NCBI RefSeq assembly: GCF_019204005.1
Contig: NZ_JAGSPA010000001.1
Span: 248,001-312,000 of the forward strand
Source of the DNA: Pacificimonas pallii
Lineage (GTDB): Bacteria; Pseudomonadota; Alphaproteobacteria; Sphingomonadales; Sphingomonadaceae
DNA length: 64,000 nt
Reading direction: 5' to 3'
Shown here: positions 39,375 through 48,681 of the stretch, in pieces
Position numbering within the stretch: position 1 is the first letter of the stretch
Layout: every line of letters begins with the position of its first letter
Notes under the pieces: model-generated
Told to the model about the DNA's origin: nothing
The model's input: only the letters and a program-made list of their open reading frames with translations
The model's database searches: none
Made by a program: the position numbers and the translations under genes

Positions 39375-39740
39375 TCCTTGCCGACATATCAGTCTGGGTG
39401 GATGATCTGAGAACAGGTGACGACCGACTGGAGAGAGCGCTTGAAGCGGAAAACGTCTATATGCACGTATTCGTACGCGGCGCACTTTCCATGGGGTCGT
39501 TGCCAAACCGGTCACACATGTTTGAAGATCACCCACAAGATGCCCCAGATAAAGGCGATATCGGACGAACACGTCGCCATGTTGATCGAAGAACGGCGGT
39601 TATTTTCACGCGGTGTGGACTATATCGATATTCATCTGCTTGCATCCTGCATGGCGGCATCCGATACACAGCCCTGGACCAGAGACCGGCACCTGGACAT
39701 CATTGCGCGGGAACTTGGCGTCGGATCGCTCATTCACTGA
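39371..39740 (+). pseudogene. vapC: vapC PIN-domain toxin, frameshifted and lacking a catalytic Glu
   Basis: Frame A from ATG 39371 gives a VapC start, MILADISVWVDDLRTGDDR with the first catalytic Asp (residue 5) retained. At the second acidic site the family reads FVIGELALGSL but here the sequence reads FVRGALSMGSL, so the Glu is Ala. Frame A then leaves the family near 39525-39545, and the matching C-terminal half resumes in another frame: ISDEHVAMLIEERRLFSRG, YIDIHLLAS and WTRDRHLDIIARELG, ending at 39740. The remaining PIN Asps are present. A net one-base shift and the Glu loss both disable the RNase. Confidence 0.85.
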
Positions 39741-39762
39741 TACAGATATTGAAAGCTGAATC

Positions 39763-40701
39763 ATGGCCACAGGATTAGTCGCTCTTCTTGATGACGTGGC
39801 CGCGATTGCGCGGGTTGCGGCGGCTTCGCTAGACGATGTCGCTGCGGCGGCGGGCAAGGCGGGCACGAAGGCGGCTGGTGTCGTGATCGACGATGCCGCG
39901 GTGGCACCGCAATATGTCACCGGTTTCACGCCAGACCGCGAACTGCCAATGATCGCGAAGATCGCCAAGGGATCGATCAAGAACAAGCTGATTTTCCTGC
40001 TGCCGGGTGCATTGCTGCTGGCGAGTTTCGCGCCGTGGCTGATCACGCCGATTCTAATGATGGGGGGCCTCTATCTCTGCTTCGAGGGGGCGGAGAAGGT
40101 TCTCGAAGTCTTCCACGTCGATGAAACAAATGTGCAGGAAGCGCCGGTCCTTCTTGATGCCACGGCGCGGGAGGATGAGATGGTGTCGGGCGCAATCCGC
40201 ACCGACCTGATCCTCTCGGCGGAAATCATGGCGATCAGCCTGAACGAGGTCGCCGACCAGCCGCTATGGATGCAGGCCCTCGCCCTTATCCTGATCAGCT
40301 TCGTCATCACTGGCGGCGTTTACGGCGCGGTCGCGCTTATCGTGAAGATGGACGATGCCGGCCTCGCGCTGGCGAAGCGTCCCGGCGCGGCGATGCAGGC
40401 ATTCGGCAGCTGGCTGGTGCGCGCGATGCCCGGGCTGCTGAAGGGCATTTCCATTATCGGCACGGCGGCGATGCTGTGGGTGGGCGGCCAGCTGATCCTG
40501 CATGGCCTCGCCGAATTCGGCTTCGACGCGCCCGAACATATTCTTCATGTCGGCGCCGCGGCGATTGGCGGCGTGCTCTCGGGTACGGCAGCGGCGATTG
40601 CCGAATGGATCGCCTTTGCCGTCGGGTCCGGCATTTTCGGACTTGTGCTGGGCGCGGTCATTGCGCTTGTCGTGCACAAGGTGAAAGGCCCGGCACACTA
40701 G
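39763..40701 (+). CDS. DUF808 family inner-membrane protein
   Basis: 312 residues matching the DUF808 (YedI-type) family: an N-terminal cytoplasmic part (MATGLVALLDDVAAIARVAAASLDDVA), then several membrane helices around GALLLASFAPWLITPILMMGGLY, LALILISFVITGGVYGAVALI and IAEWIAFAVGSGIFGLVLGAVIAL, with KMDDAGLALAK between. The family is widespread in bacteria; no function is established. The gene follows the dead vapC by 22 bases and is co-directional with bioB. Confidence 0.9.
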   Translation: MATGLVALLDDVAAIARVAAASLDDVAAAAGKAGTKAAGVVIDDAAVAPQYVTGFTPDRELPMIAKIAKGSIKNKLIFLLPGALLLASFAPWLITPILMMGGLYLCFEGAEKVLEVFHVDETNVQEAPVLLDATAREDEMVSGAIRTDLILSAEIMAISLNEVADQPLWMQALALILISFVITGGVYGAVALIVKMDDAGLALAKRPGAAMQAFGSWLVRAMPGLLKGISIIGTAAMLWVGGQLILHGLAEFGFDAPEHILHVGAAAIGGVLSGTAAAIAEWIAFAVGSGIFGLVLGAVIALVVHKVKGPAH

Positions 40702-40803
40702 GCCGCCTGCCTGCGCGCAGCAAAAGCATTTCCACCGGTTGACCTGATCGCGCCCGGGCCGCATGACGCGGCGACTTTACCATTTGCCGGGGCAGCGTAC
40801 GCC

Positions 40804-41811
40804 ATGAACATCCAGACGCCATTTCCATCGACAATCCGCACCGACTGGACACGCGAAGAGATCGCCGAGATTTACGAGCGCCCGCTGATGGACCTGCTAT
40901 TGGAGGCACAGTCCGTACACCGCCGTCATTTCCGCGCCAATGCGGTACAGGCATGCCAGCTGCTGTCGATCAAGACGGGCGGCTGCCCGGAAGATTGCGG
41001 CTATTGCAGCCAGTCCGCCTTTGCCAAATCGGGCGTGAAGGCCGAGAAGCTGATGCGCGCGGATGCCGTCATCGAGGCGGCGAGGGCCGCGAAGGCAGGC
41101 GGTGCCAGCCGTTTCTGCATGGGCGCAGCCTGGCGCGATCTGAAGGACCGCGACACGGACGCCGTTTGCGAAATGGTCGCAGGCGTAAAGGCGCTTGGCC
41201 TCGAAACGTGCATGACGCTTGGCATGCTGTCGGGTGAACAGGCCGACAAGCTCGCCGGTGCAGGTCTCGATTATTATAATCACAACCTGGACACATCGCC
41301 CGAACATTATGCGGAGATCATCTCCACGCGCACCTATGACGACCGTTTGGAAACACTGGCGAAGGTGCGCGACGCGGGCATGCATGTCTGCTGCGGCGGC
41401 ATTGTCGGCATGGGCGAGGAAAAGTCCGATCGCATCGGCCTGATCCACGCCCTTGCCACCCTGCCCGCGCATCCGAAAAGTGTCCCGGTAAACGCGCTCG
41501 TCCCCGTGACGGGCACGGTCCGCGGCGACGCGATGAAGGCGGGCGAATATGCCGAAATCGACGGCATCGAATTCGTGCGCGCGATTGCGACCTGCCGCCT
41601 GACCATGCCGGAATCCTATGTCCGCCTGTCCGCTGGCCGCGAAAGCATGTCGATCGAACTGCAGGCGCTCTGCTTCATGGGCGGCGCCAATTCGATTTTC
41701 ACGGGCGACACGCTGCTGACCGCGCCGAATGCCGGCGAGGATAGCGATGCGTCAATGCTGCGAACGCTTGGCATGGAAGCGATGGAACCTGCGCTGGTCG
41801 AAGCCAGCTAA
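40804..41811 (+). CDS. bioB: biotin synthase
   Basis: Radical SAM enzyme that inserts sulfur into dethiobiotin. The 335-residue protein has the 4Fe-4S cluster motif CPEDCGYC with Cys61, Cys65 and Cys68, the [12 protein letters not shown] lead-in, the LDTSPEHY and [12 protein letters not shown] segments, and the second-cluster arginine and cysteines further on. Length is standard. Other bio genes are not in the window. An intrinsic terminator follows. Biotin is needed by the acyl-CoA carboxylase encoded 1.7 kb upstream. Confidence 0.98.
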   Translation: MNIQTPFPSTIRTDWTREEIAEIYERPLMDLLLEAQSVHRRHFRANAVQACQLLSIKTGGCPEDCGYCSQSAFAKSGVKAEKLMRADAVIEAARAAKAGGASRFCMGAAWRDLKDRDTDAVCEMVAGVKALGLETCMTLGMLSGEQADKLAGAGLDYYNHNLDTSPEHYAEIISTRTYDDRLETLAKVRDAGMHVCCGGIVGMGEEKSDRIGLIHALATLPAHPKSVPVNALVPVTGTVRGDAMKAGEYAEIDGIEFVRAIATCRLTMPESYVRLSAGRESMSIELQALCFMGGANSIFTGDTLLTAPNAGEDSDASMLRTLGMEAMEPALVEAS

Positions 41812-41812
41812 A

Positions 41813-41845
41813 GACCGCTCCCCGCGCGGGAGTGGTCACAATTTT
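41813..41845 (+). terminator. intrinsic terminator after bioB
   Basis: GACCGCTCCC and GGGAGTGGTC form a stem (one G.T pair) with a CGCG loop, followed by ACAATTTT. It starts two bases after the bioB stop. Confidence 0.6.
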
Positions 41846-41853
41846 CGGGTAAG

Positions 41854-43242
41854 ATGATGACCACTCCTGCAATCACTGAGATTCCCACTGAACGGACCGG
41901 TCTGTCGGCGCTTCTGACGCTGGCTTGGCCCGTCATCCTGTCGCGCCTTGGCATCATGGCGATGGGCGTCACCGATGCCATCGTCGTGGGCCGCTATTCG
42001 GCCAAAGAGCTCGCATATCATTCGCTTGGCTGGGCACCGACGATGGTCGTCGTCACGACAGGCATTGGTTTGCTGCTGGGCGTACAGGTGCTGACCGCGC
42101 AGCTGATCGGCGAGGGTAAAGAGGGCGATGCCGGAGCCATCCTGCGGCGCGGCATAATATTTGCTCTCGGCGTCGGATTCATATCCGCGGCGGGCCTCTA
42201 TGCGCTGTCCGATCCCTTAATGGCGGTCATGCAGCTGGAGGGGAAACTCGCCACCGAAAGCGCCGCGGCGATGCGGATATTCTCATTGTCCATGCCGACT
42301 TATCTGGTGGCTGTCGTCTGTCAGTTCTGGCTTGAGGCGCTGAAGCGGCCAATTCCCGCCATGTGGATCATGTGGGGCGCGAATGCGCTGAACATCTTTC
42401 TGGACGTCTGGATGGTCCCGGGATCATCACCCTTTGGCGTCGACGGCGCCGTTGCGGCAGGCTGGGCCACGGTCGGCTCACGCACAGCGCTGATGGCGGG
42501 CCTGATCATATATATTCTGGCATGGCCGGGATCGCGGCAATACGGTCTGTGGCTGAAGGTCGGGCAGCGCGAAGGTCGGCGCTACTGGCGCGAAATGGTG
42601 CGTATCGGCACGGCATCCGCAGGTTCGCTATTTGTGGAGACGGCGGGCTTTGCCGGTATGAATATCATGGCAGGGTGGATTGGCGGGCTGACTGTCGCCG
42701 GCTTTGCGATTCTTTTGAACGTGGCAGGCGTGGTCTTCATGATTCCGCTCGGCCTGGCCAGTGCCACGGCGGTGTTCGTCGGGAATGGCTTCGGCGCGCG
42801 CGATTTTAATAGGGTGCGCCGCTATGGCTGGCTGGGCATCGGCTTCACCGCCGCGGCCCTGTCAATCCTTGCCGTTTTCGTATGGTTCGGCGATGAGCTG
42901 GTCGTTTCCGCATATGCGAAGGAGGCGGACCTGATCGCCATCGCTGTTCCCGCCATTGCGCTGGCCGCATTGTTCTTCACCATGGACGGCATTCAGGTGG
43001 TGGCGGCAAATGCGCTGCGGGCGATGGACGATGTCTGGATCCCGACATTGACGCATACGATATCCTATGTCGGCGTCATGCTGCCGCTCGGCTGGTATCT
43101 GGCGATTCCGATGGAGATGGGCCTGCAGGGACTGGTGTGGGGCATTGTGATCGCGAGCATGCTTGCGGGCATGTTCCTGCTGGCCCGGTTCAAATGGTTG
43201 ACACGGCCAGGCGCATCCCTTCGAGCGCGGCGCGCAGCTTAG
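41854..43242 (+). CDS. MATE family efflux transporter
   Basis: 462 residues with twelve predicted helices in two MATE halves. Recognisable elements are TLAWPVILSRLGIMAMGVTDAIVVGRYSA at the N-terminus and PLGLASATAVFVGNGFGARDF for the second half. MATE pumps extrude drugs or metabolites against a sodium or proton gradient. The last 53 bases overlap a pseudogene on the other strand. No regulator is adjacent. Confidence 0.93.
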   Translation: MMTTPAITEIPTERTGLSALLTLAWPVILSRLGIMAMGVTDAIVVGRYSAKELAYHSLGWAPTMVVVTTGIGLLLGVQVLTAQLIGEGKEGDAGAILRRGIIFALGVGFISAAGLYALSDPLMAVMQLEGKLATESAAAMRIFSLSMPTYLVAVVCQFWLEALKRPIPAMWIMWGANALNIFLDVWMVPGSSPFGVDGAVAAGWATVGSRTALMAGLIIYILAWPGSRQYGLWLKVGQREGRRYWREMVRIGTASAGSLFVETAGFAGMNIMAGWIGGLTVAGFAILLNVAGVVFMIPLGLASATAVFVGNGFGARDFNRVRRYGWLGIGFTAAALSILAVFVWFGDELVVSAYAKEADLIAIAVPAIALAALFFTMDGIQVVAANALRAMDDVWIPTLTHTISYVGVMLPLGWYLAIPMEMGLQGLVWGIVIASMLAGMFLLARFKWLTRPGASLRARRAA

Positions 43243-43547
43243 CGGAAAGGGGCGCGCCGCCCGGCGCCGATTCGGCGCGGTTCACCATGACCGTTTCGGA
43301 CAGGCCGATGCACGCCCCCGGCTGAAACAGCGCCTACCCAATGACATAGGACGAACCGCCAAGACGCACGACACCGCCCGCAATGGTCAGCGCGTCGGGC
43401 CAGCTCCCCCTCGGCAAGATAATTGATGTTGATGTTGGCCACGATCGGCCGGAGGCCAAGATCCATCTTGCCGGTCGCCCAGACGGGAAACGGCGTCTCA
43501 GTCATGTCGCAGAATTGGGGGCCCGGCCGGACATGCCAGACTGCGGA
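43190..43547 (-). pseudogene. acyl-CoA thioesterase (hotdog, 4HBT_2 type), degraded
   Basis: Minus-strand reading gives clear fragments of a FadM/YbgC-type thioesterase: FCDM, GLRPIVANININYLAEGSW, then DALTIAGGVVRLGGSSYVIG, then ALFQPGACIGLSE and PLSAKLRAALEGMRL. These lie in two frames and are interrupted. The first join needs removal of one base in the C5 homopolymer at 43406-43410. A TAG at 43334-43336 stands where Gln would give IGQALFQ. The N-terminal 40-50 residues are missing. The 3' end overlaps the convergent MATE gene. Confidence 0.75.
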
Positions 43548-43561
43548 TCAGAAGGGGACGC

Positions 43562-44197
43562 CTATGCCATCATCTTGCGTTCGGCGGCGATCATGTCTGC
43601 GTAGCTGGCGCGGGCATGGATGGACGCGATCCACGCCTTCGTGCGCGGATGTTCATCGCCAATGGCCGCGCCGGCATGCGCCAGATTCACGAACGGGCTG
43701 GCGACGGCGATATCGGCAAGCGTTATGGTTTCACCGATCAGAAAGGCATTCGCATCCGGCACGGCGCTTTCGAAAAAATCGAGGCGCGGCGCAATCTCTG
43801 CAAGCCCTTCGGCGATCACGGCCTCATCCGGGTCCTGCCGTAAAAATCTGGGTTTTATGATGCGATTGAAAAACACCTTCCCCGCCGCAGCGGTCAGGAC
43901 GGTATCGGAAAACTTGTCCCAGAATATAGTCTGGCCGCGAGCCTCGGCTTCGTCGGGGATCAGACGGACCTCGGGGTATTTCGCGTCGAGATAGGTGCAG
44001 ATCGCCGTCGAGTCGGCCAGCGTGAAATCGCCATCCCGAAAAGCCGGAACCTTCTTCAGCGGCGAGGCGGCAAGAAATTCCTGCGGCTGATCACCAATCG
44101 GAACGATCGGGTCATGATCGAAGGAAAGACCCTTTTCATTCAGGAAGGCGGCAACCTTGCGAACGAAGGGACTGAAGAGCGCTCCGTAAAGTTTCAT
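43562..44197 (-). CDS. glutathione S-transferase family protein
   Basis: 211 residues with the GST fold: an N-terminal thioredoxin-like domain (MKLYGALFSPFVRKVAAF; SPLKKVPAFRDGDF with the cis-proline; LADSTAICTYLDAKYP) and a helical C-terminal domain with GETITLADIAVASP. A serine in the FSP turn is a candidate catalytic residue, as in Ser-type and zeta/phi-like classes. It is divergent from nothing close; the DnaJ gene ends 37 bases beyond its start, in the same direction. Confidence 0.93.
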   Translation of the reverse strand: MKLYGALFSPFVRKVAAFLNEKGLSFDHDPIVPIGDQPQEFLAASPLKKVPAFRDGDFTLADSTAICTYLDAKYPEVRLIPDEAEARGQTIFWDKFSDTVLTAAAGKVFFNRIIKPRFLRQDPDEAVIAEGLAEIAPRLDFFESAVPDANAFLIGETITLADIAVASPFVNLAHAGAAIGDEHPRTKAWIASIHARASYADMIAAERKMMA

Positions 44198-44234
44198 GTT
44201 AAAGCTATCCTATCGTCATGGTGAGGGCGCACGC

Positions 44235-45383
44235 CTAGCTGGTAAGCTCGTCCCATTGCTCACGGATTTTCGAAAAGAAATTCGCCGACTTCGGGCTGGA
44301 CCGGGTTTCGCCCTCCAGCTCGCGAAATTCCTGGAGCAATTCCTTCTGGCGTTTCGACATGCGTGTCGGGGTTTCCACTTCAATCTCAACGACCAGATCG
44401 CCGCGTCCGCCGCCATTGATACCGGGCATGCCGCGGCCACGTCGGCGCATCTCTCTGCCCGACTGCGTGCCCGCCGGAATCGCCAGCTCATCGCGTTCAC
44501 CATCAATGGAGGGCACATCGATGGTCCCGCCAAGTGCCGCGTCCGTGAAGCACACGGGAACCGAAACGTGCAGATTTGTCCCCTGCCGCCGGAATACCTC
44601 GTGCGGGATCAGGTGGATGAAGATATACAGATCGCCCGCTGGGCCGCCGCGTGCACCGGCTTCGCCTTCCCCGGACAGGCGGATGCGCGTGCCGTCATCG
44701 ACGCCTGCCGGAATTTTCACCTCCAGCGATTTTTCCTTGTCGAGACGGCCTGCACCTAGACAGTCGTCGCAGACCTTGGATGTGACCCGGCCAGCACCGT
44801 GGCACTGCGGACAGGCGCGTTCGATGACGAACATGCCCTGCTGCACCCTGACCTGGCCCATGCCCTGACAGGTGCCGCACGTCTCGACAACCGCGTCGGG
44901 CGCGGCACCGCTGCCGGAACAGCTGTCGCATGTCGCGGCGACGTCGATATCGATGTTCTTGGTGGTACCGGTAAAGGCCTCCTCCAGTGACAATTCCATG
45001 TCGAAACGCAAATCACCGCCACGTATGGCCTGGCTGCGCTGCTGACGGCCGCGTCCGCGCGGGCCGCCGCCCATGAATTCGGAAAAAATATTGTCGAATA
45101 TATCGGAAAAATCGCCGCCACCGGCGCTGTTGAAGCCGCTGCGCCCGCCGCCACCATTTTCAAAGGCCGCTTTCCCGTGACGGTCATAGGCCGCGCGTTT
45201 TTGCGGATCCTTCAGGATTTCATAAGCTTCGGCGCACGCCTTGAACTTGCCCTCGGCAACAGCATCGCCCGGATTGCGATCCGGATGAAATTTCATCGCC
45301 TGCTTGCGATAGGCCGATTTCAGCGCGGACGCATCCACATCGCGCGAAACGCCGAGCAGCTGGTAATAATCGTCTTCGACCAT
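44235..45383 (-). CDS. dnaJ: molecular chaperone DnaJ
   Basis: 382 residues with all DnaJ parts: the J domain (DDYYQLLGVSRD, HPD at the helix turn), a Gly/Phe-rich linker (about 75-110), four zinc-finger repeats CDSCSGSG, CGTCQGMG, CPQCHGAG and CDDCLGAG, and the C-terminal substrate-binding domain. It stimulates DnaK ATP hydrolysis. ATG 45383 is preferred to 45401 since homologues begin about here. dnaK lies upstream on the same strand but is separated by a terminator and REP-like repeats. Confidence 0.98.
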   Translation of the reverse strand: MVEDDYYQLLGVSRDVDASALKSAYRKQAMKFHPDRNPGDAVAEGKFKACAEAYEILKDPQKRAAYDRHGKAAFENGGGGRSGFNSAGGGDFSDIFDNIFSEFMGGGPRGRGRQQRSQAIRGGDLRFDMELSLEEAFTGTTKNIDIDVAATCDSCSGSGAAPDAVVETCGTCQGMGQVRVQQGMFVIERACPQCHGAGRVTSKVCDDCLGAGRLDKEKSLEVKIPAGVDDGTRIRLSGEGEAGARGGPAGDLYIFIHLIPHEVFRRQGTNLHVSVPVCFTDAALGGTIDVPSIDGERDELAIPAGTQSGREMRRRGRGMPGINGGGRGDLVVEIEVETPTRMSKRQKELLQEFRELEGETRSSPKSANFFSKIREQWDELTS

Positions 45384-45406
45384 GAGTTCAGAATATCCCA
45401 CTCACT

Positions 45407-45506
45407 GTCATGCTGAACTTGTATCAGCATCCCTTCCTCTTCGGCACGCTTCCTTCTTGAAGCAATGAAGGGAATATGGCCCCTGAAACTGAATTCAGGG
45501 TGACGA
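45407..45506. repeat. inverted REP-like repeat pair between dnaK and dnaJ
   Basis: GTCATGCTGAACTTGTATCA (45407-45426) and, inverted, TGAAACTGAATTCAGGGTGA (45484-45503) are related copies: reversed, the second reads GTCACCCTGAATTCAGTTTC. Each holds an imperfect palindrome. The 50 bases between carry no gene. The repeats match the GTCATCCTGA element at 36328 in their core. Such pairs are typical of REP/BIME-type extragenic repeats. Confidence 0.55.
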
Positions 45507-45549
45507 AAAAGGGGCGGCTCAGTACGCGAAACGCGAAAGAACCGCCCCT
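45505..45549 (-). terminator. intrinsic terminator after dnaK
   Basis: On the minus strand GGGGCGGTTC pairs with GAGCCGCCCC, an inner CGCG pair extends the stem, and the T-run (TTTTT) follows. It starts 18 bases after the dnaK stop and should reduce read-through into dnaJ. Confidence 0.85.
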
Positions 45550-45566
45550 GGATTTATGGGCCGGTC

Positions 45567-47498
45567 TTACGCGGCCTTGTTGCTCTCATCCTCATCATCG
45601 ACTTCAGAGAATTCCGCGTCGACGACATCTTCGTCGGGCTTCGCGCCGGTTTCGGCGGTCGCCTCGGGATCAGGCGCATTGGCGGCCTGCTCAGCTTCGT
45701 AGATGGCCTTGCCAAGTTCCATCGCGGCTTCGGCAAGGGCGGTGGATTTCGCCGTCAGTGCGTCGGCTTCGGGTTCGTCCTTCGCCAATTCTGCCTTCAG
45801 TTCGCCAAGCTTGGCTTCGATCTCGGTTTTCACCGTTTCATCGACCTTGTCGCCATGTTCAGCGATCTGCTTTTCGGTCTGGTGAACAAGGCTGTCGGCC
45901 TGGTTGCGGGCCTCGGCCACGGCACGCCGCTTCTTATCATCGTCAGCGAACTTCTCCGCATCCTTGACCATCTGGTCGATCTCGCTGTCGCTGAGACCGC
46001 CGCTGGACTGGATACGGATCTGCTGCTCCTTACCCGTGCCCTTGTCCTTGGCAGACACGTTGACGATACCATTAGCGTCGATGTCGAAAGTGACCTCGAT
46101 CTGCGGCACACCGCGCGGCGCAGGCGGGATGCCGACCAGATCGAACTGACCCAGCATCTTATTGTCGTTCGCCATCTCACGCTCACCCTGGAAGACGCGG
46201 ATCGTGACGGCGTTCTGATTGTCGTCTGCCGTCGAGTAGGTCTGCGACTTCTTCGTCGGGATCGTCGTATTGCGGTCGATCATCTTGGTCATCACGCCGC
46301 CAAGTGTTTCGATCCCCAGCGACAAAGGCGTGACGTCGAGAAGGAGGACGTCCTTGACATCGCCCTGCAGAACGCCCGCCTGAATGGCCGCACCCATGGC
46401 GACCACTTCATCTGGATTCACGCCCGTGGAAGGCTCCTTGCCGAAGAACTTCTGAACCTTCTCACGCACCAGAGGCATACGCGTCATACCGCCGACAAGA
46501 AGAACCTCGTCGATCTCGTTCTTGGACACGCCCGCGTCCTGAATCGCCTTCTTGCACGGCTCCAGCGTTTTCTCGACGAGGTCGCCAACCAGTTTTTCAA
46601 GGTCGGCGCGCGACATGTTGAGCACAAGGTGCTTGGGACCGTTCTGATCGGCCGTGATGAACGGCAGGTTCACTTCGGTCGACTGCGCGGAACTGAGCTC
46701 GATCTTGGCCTTCTCGGCCGCTTCCTTCAGGCGCTGCAGCGCAAGGCGGTCCTTCGTCAGATCGATGCCCTCGTCCTTTTTGAACTTCTCGGCCAGATGC
46801 TCGACAATGCGGGCATCGAAATCTTCACCGCCAAGGAACGTGTCGCCGTTCGTCGACTTCACTTCGAATACGCCGTCGCCAAGCTCCAGCACGGATACGT
46901 CGAACGTTCCGCCGCCAAGGTCGTAGACCGCGATGGTCTTGTTCTCGTCCTTGTCGAGACCGTAAGCGAGGGCGGCGGCCGTCGGCTCGTTGATGATGCG
47001 CAGAACCTCAAGGCCGGCGATCTTGCCGGCGTCCTTCGTGGCCTGACGCTGGGCATCGTTGAAATAGGCGGGAACGGTAATGACGGCCTGTGTGACGGTT
47101 TCGCCCAGATAGCTCTCGGCGGTTTCCTTCATCTTTTGCAGAATGAAAGCGGAAACCTGCGATGGCGAATATTTTTCGCCGCCCGCTTCGACCCATGCGT
47201 CGCCATTATTGCCCTTGACGATGGCATAGGGGACGAGATCCTTGTCCTTCTGCGTCATCGGGTCCTCGAACTGACGGCCGATCAGACGCTTGATCGCAAA
47301 CAGCGTGTTTTCCGGGTTCGTGACAGCCTGCCGCTTGGCGGGCTGGCCGACCAGGCGCTCGCCGTCCTTCGTGAATGCGACCTGAGAAGGCGTCGTGCGT
47401 GCGCCTTCGGAATTTTCGATGACCTTCGGCGTACTGCCGTCCATGACTGCGACGCAGCTGTTGGTGGTGCCGAGGTCGATACCGATAACCTTTGCCAT
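45567..47498 (-). CDS. dnaK: molecular chaperone DnaK (Hsp70)
   Basis: 643 residues with the actin-like ATPase ([16 protein letters not shown] at 5-20, [24 protein letters not shown]), the linker [14 protein letters not shown], the substrate-binding beta domain and the helical lid ending with [13 protein letters not shown]-type acidic tail. It refolds proteins with DnaJ and GrpE (both in this window). ATG 47498 follows GAGGAAAC. A heat-shock-type promoter is suggested upstream. The start and length are standard. Confidence 0.99.
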   Translation of the reverse strand: MAKVIGIDLGTTNSCVAVMDGSTPKVIENSEGARTTPSQVAFTKDGERLVGQPAKRQAVTNPENTLFAIKRLIGRQFEDPMTQKDKDLVPYAIVKGNNGDAWVEAGGEKYSPSQVSAFILQKMKETAESYLGETVTQAVITVPAYFNDAQRQATKDAGKIAGLEVLRIINEPTAAALAYGLDKDENKTIAVYDLGGGTFDVSVLELGDGVFEVKSTNGDTFLGGEDFDARIVEHLAEKFKKDEGIDLTKDRLALQRLKEAAEKAKIELSSAQSTEVNLPFITADQNGPKHLVLNMSRADLEKLVGDLVEKTLEPCKKAIQDAGVSKNEIDEVLLVGGMTRMPLVREKVQKFFGKEPSTGVNPDEVVAMGAAIQAGVLQGDVKDVLLLDVTPLSLGIETLGGVMTKMIDRNTTIPTKKSQTYSTADDNQNAVTIRVFQGEREMANDNKMLGQFDLVGIPPAPRGVPQIEVTFDIDANGIVNVSAKDKGTGKEQQIRIQSSGGLSDSEIDQMVKDAEKFADDDKKRRAVAEARNQADSLVHQTEKQIAEHGDKVDETVKTEIEAKLGELKAELAKDEPEADALTAKSTALAEAAMELGKAIYEAEQAANAPDPEATAETGAKPDEDVVDAEFSEVDDEDESNKAA

Positions 47499-47529
47499 GT
47501 GTTTCCTCTTTAACTTTCTCTAAGCAAAA

Positions 47530-47562
47530 CAATGGGCCGGGAGGAAACGCGCTTCATTAAGC
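47530..47562 (-). promoter_or_regulatory. dnaK: candidate sigma-32-like promoter for dnaK
   Basis: On the minus strand a CTTAAT -35-like box is followed after about 18 bases by GGCCCATTG, close to the CCCCATNT heat-shock -10. It ends about 30 bases before the dnaK ATG. The match is partial. Confidence 0.4.
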
Positions 47563-47669
47563 CACATGGCCCCCAGCAACGTTAGGCGATGTAGGTAGCG
47601 CGGTTTTGGCATACAAGGGCGCAGGCGCTAGATGAGGCGCGCGTTCAATCCACAGCGAAAGATGTTTCA

Positions 47670-48221
47670 ATGCGCAGGAAAGCAATCGGATTCATGGGGC
47701 CAGCTGCCATCTTCACGGCAGTGACTCTGGCCATGACAGCGTGCGGGCAGCCCGCTGAAACCCCTGAATCGAATATAGAAGATGGCGTGCAGACGATTGC
47801 GGCCGTCACCGAGCCGGTGCTGTCGGAATTCACGCTGATCCTGCCCGCGGCAGAGGGGCGTCCCGCGGCGCTTTACGGCACCATTGGCGGCGGAACCACC
47901 GATGACAGCCTGACGGGGTTCGCGGTCGAAGGTGCGACGACCGAGCTGCATGAAACTGTCGATGAGGACGGCGTGATGCGCATGACGCAGCGGCCCGCCT
48001 TCGCCCTGCCCGCAGGCGGAAAGATCAGGCTGGAACAGGGCGGCAGGCACGGCATGATCTTCGGCCTGCCCGCCATGGATGCCGGCACTGAAGTTCCTGT
48101 CACCTTAAGCTTTGCGAAAGCCGGCGAGATCGTCGTGCTGGCGGCCACCCGCGCCCGTGGTACGATGGGCGATGTGAACGCAATGGATCATGGCGGGATG
48201 GACCATAGCCAGAGCCATTGA
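47670..48221 (+). CDS. copper chaperone PCu(A)C family lipoprotein
   Basis: 183 residues. A lipoprotein signal ends in AMTAC (Cys25). The mature protein is a small beta domain with the PCuAC copper site: His in TELHETVDEDGVMRM, then RHGM (GGRHGMIFGLP). A His/Met-rich C-terminus (HGGMDHSQSH) adds possible metal ligands. PCuAC proteins deliver Cu(I) to cytochrome oxidase or periplasmic targets. The gene's last 32 bases overlap the zincin gene, so the two may act together in metal handling. Confidence 0.85.
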   Translation: MRRKAIGFMGPAAIFTAVTLAMTACGQPAETPESNIEDGVQTIAAVTEPVLSEFTLILPAAEGRPAALYGTIGGGTTDDSLTGFAVEGATTELHETVDEDGVMRMTQRPAFALPAGGKIRLEQGGRHGMIFGLPAMDAGTEVPVTLSFAKAGEIVVLAATRARGTMGDVNAMDHGGMDHSQSH

Positions 48222-48681
48222 GCGCCGCGCACCCACGCCGGGTGAGCGCGACATGGCCGCGTCGGTCTTCGGCGCGGCCATCGACATGAACGCCATGCGC
48301 TTCTGTCACGGCAAATGGTGGTTCCTGCAGCCCGCCTGGATCACCATGGCGCCGGACGGCAATATCTGGCTGCATCCCAATAGCGGCCTGTGGCGCGACG
48401 ATTATTCAACAGCGCCCTTATGGCTGCGCGGCCATATCATGCATGAACTGACCCATGTCTGGCAGCACCAGCAGGGGATTTTCCTGCCGCTGAAACGGCA
48501 TCCCTTCTGCCGCTACGGCTATGACTATCAGCCAGGCCGGGAATTTGGCCGCTATGGCCTTGAGCAGCAGGCAGAAATCGTCCGCCACGCCTATATGCAT
48601 CTTCAGGGGCATGAGACCGCGGGAAAACCTGACGCCCCCACCTATGCAGGCCTGCTGCCGTTCGGCGCCATGCGGGCCTGA
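48190..48681 (+). CDS. vgr-related protein with a zincin-like HExxH motif
   Basis: 163 residues. The centre shows HELTHVWQHQ (about 86-95), a HExxH zinc-binding signature, with a conserved MAPDGNIWLHPNSGLW before it and GLEQQAEIVRHAYM after, matching a small alphaproteobacterial family labelled vgr-related. Whether it is a protease is not shown, and no signal peptide is evident. The ATG at 48190 lies in the preceding gene; no better start with a ribosome site is visible. Function unknown. Confidence 0.75.
   Translation: MAGWTIARAIERRAPTPGERDMAASVFGAAIDMNAMRFCHGKWWFLQPAWITMAPDGNIWLHPNSGLWRDDYSTAPLWLRGHIMHELTHVWQHQQGIFLPLKRHPFCRYGYDYQPGREFGRYGLEQQAEIVRHAYMHLQGHETAGKPDAPTYAGLLPFGAMRA

Noticed and set aside
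39371-39778. 135-codon frame as an intact toxin gene
   Set aside because: Only the first 50 codons match VapC; the rest is a wrong-frame extension while the true C-terminus lies in another frame.
43243-43505. 88-codon minus-strand frame as an intact gene
   Set aside because: It matches only the N-terminal part of a thioesterase and then runs out of frame; it is better treated as a pseudogene fragment.
45855-47513. 552-codon plus-strand frame opposite dnaK
   Set aside because: It is a mirror of dnaK codon bias and has no independent motif or ribosome site.
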